A stretch of 14,284 bases of DNA. Origin: Planctomycetota bacterium (lineage in GTDB: Bacteria; Planctomycetota; Phycisphaerae; Sedimentisphaerales; Anaerohalosphaeraceae). Under the pieces are notes generated by a model. It searched no databases, was not told the DNA's origin, and saw nothing but the letters and a program-made list of their open reading frames with translations. The translations under genes and the position numbers were made by a program. This document shows, piece by piece, positions 13,407 through 14,284 of the stretch. Each line of letters opens with the position of its first letter. The stretch's first letter is position 1. The stretch is from positions 1 through 14,284 of the forward strand of contig QNBS01000022.1 in assembly GCA_003644175.1 (NCBI GenBank). The letters are read 5' to 3'.

Positions 13407-14284
13407 CTATTCGAGGGTGGGGTGGACGATTTCGCCTCGGAGCTGGGCCTGGCCGCCGGCCTTTTCATAAACGCCGTAGAAGATCGAGCATGAGTCGAGC
13501 CAGACAGCGATACGGTGCATGTCCTCGGGGGGTAGTTTCACATCGTGGTGGCCCTTTTTCAGCATGGCATAGAGCTTTGAGGCGCGTGCGCCGAACTTGC
13601 CGGGGATGGTGCGGTGGCGGTCGCCGTATTTCCAGAACCCGTACTCCGGCGCGAGGCTGAAGTAGGAGGCGTACCATTTCTGCCGGTCTTTGACGACCAC
13701 CTCGCGGTCCAGCCGGGGGGCCTTGTCGGGGTTCTTTTGATGACACTGTAAACAGTGTTTTTCCAGGACGGGCTGGACAAGTCGCGGATAGCTGAAGGGG
13801 TTGCTGCCGTCGGCATCGGCCTTGAGGTTTGACGGTTCGCGACGCATTGCCATGGGGATTTGCTCTTGTGCGTCGGGTGCACGAAGTTTGGGTTCGTGGC
13901 AGCCCTGGCAGACGAGTCGCTCGCCGGGCTGAAGATAGGTCGCCGAGCGCATCGACTGGACGGCGAGACCATCCTTATCCAGGGCCTGGAAGAACAATTC
14001 CTTCCTTGCCGGCACGGTGAAGTGTGCGCTTCCGTCGGCTTCGACGGGGACGGTTCCGAGCACGTATCGCGCCAGCACGACCGAATCGCCTGCGGTGGGT
14101 TCGCGCAGAGATGTCTCATGCGGCGGCGCGCCGGAGGGCACGGACATGGGAATTATCTGATAGATGCGCAGCGCTGTTATTTTGATGTTCTCGGGCCAGG
14201 GCGTCTTTGTGTCGTAAACATTGACCAATGCAAGGGTCGCCTGGGCGGGTTCGTCGGCGGCGAGGCGTATTGACTGGTCGGGTA
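13407..14284 (-). CDS. Hydrazine-synthase-alpha-like dihaem protein, 5' end outside window
   Basis: The frame is open from the right edge to the TAG at 13407-13409, showing the C-terminal 291 or so residues; the N-terminal part is missing only because the window ends. Two CXXCH motifs are visible: GERLVCQGCHEP (motif codons 13896-13910) and, 50 residues later, EKHCLQCHQK. The segment with ALRIYQIIP, YVLGTVPVEADGSAHFTVPA and LAVQSMRSATYLQPGE is typical of the middle region of the HZS-alpha family (hydrazine synthase alpha subunit and its many planctomycete homologues, recognised from memory). The C-terminal part HHDVKLPPEDMHRIAVWLD resembles a mono-haem cytochrome end. Family members usually have an N-terminal propeller. 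No beta/gamma subunit gene is visible, so anammox activity is not implied; the substrate is unknown. Confidence 0.82.
   Translation of the reverse strand, partial: PDQSIRLAADEPAQATLALVNVYDTKTPWPENIKITALRIYQIIPMSVPSGAPPHETSLREPTAGDSVVLARYVLGTVPVEADGSAHFTVPARKELFFQALDKDGLAVQSMRSATYLQPGERLVCQGCHEPKLRAPDAQEQIPMAMRREPSNLKADADGSNPFSYPRLVQPVLEKHCLQCHQKNPDKAPRLDREVVVKDRQKWYASYFSLAPEYGFWKYGDRHRTIPGKFGARASKLYAMLKKGHHDVKLPPEDMHRIAVWLDSCSIFYGVYEKAGGQAQLRGEIVHPTLE

Noticed and set aside
13407..14284. Evidence for an anammox organism
   Set aside because: Only an alpha-like subunit is seen. No beta/gamma hydrazine synthase or hydrazine dehydrogenase is visible, and this family is common outside anammox bacteria.
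1..14284. CRISPR array, tRNA, rRNA, transposase or integrase genes
   Set aside because: No regularly spaced repeats, no tRNA- or rRNA-like sequence and no mobile-element protein motifs were found anywhere in the window.

Overview
The window looks like a chromosomal piece of an anaerobic or metal/mineral-interacting bacterium, most likely a planctomycete. That assignment is an inference. It rests on a hydrazine-synthase-alpha-like dihaem protein (a family frequent in non-anammox Planctomycetes), on a PD40-propeller/DUF6057-type gene pair shared by Planctomycetes and Bacteroidetes, and on a dispersed repeat of the 'TCGGAATGACAG' type. Nothing here is decisive for taxonomy.

Layout, from left to right. 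Bases 1-311 hold no recognisable gene. At 312-1832 are two decayed minus-strand genes: a 5'-truncated PD40/TolB-like propeller gene and a frameshifted DUF6057-like membrane protein. They lie downstream of an intact gene at 1865-4105 for a membrane-anchored SGNH/GDSL-hydrolase-like protein with C-terminal TPRs. From 4155 to 10927, all on the minus strand and nearly without gaps, is a five-gene block. In transcription order it encodes an NHL-propeller lipoprotein, a pentahaem cytochrome lipoprotein, an outer-membrane beta-barrel, a second NHL-propeller lipoprotein and a twelve-haem cytochrome (11 CXXCH plus one CX3CH). Upstream, as its own unit with an intrinsic terminator, is a tetrahaem secreted cytochrome (11453-12292). 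Its mature ends (Phe-His start, CXXCH almost at the C terminus) recall the filament-forming cytochromes OmcS/OmcE of Geobacter. At 12293-12966 is a gene-free, structured region with palindromes, tandem direct repeats and a terminator-like hairpin. The right end has a small eight-cysteine protein on the plus strand (12967-13293), a palindromic dispersed repeat, and a convergent, edge-truncated hydrazine-synthase-alpha-like protein (13407-14284).

How the genes may work together (inference): the five-gene block has the parts of a porin-cytochrome conduit that carries electrons across the outer membrane. The barrel would be the pore, the pentahaem lipoprotein the haem plug or periplasmic partner, and the twelve-haem protein the exported or surface cytochrome. 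The two NHL propellers would be scaffolds. The separately transcribed tetrahaem cytochrome could be the extracellular carrier or filament. In total 21 haem-attachment motifs lie in three proteins, plus two in the hydrazine-synthase-alpha-like protein. The twelve-haem and tetrahaem proteins share a related N-terminal three-haem domain, which suggests that one arose from the other.
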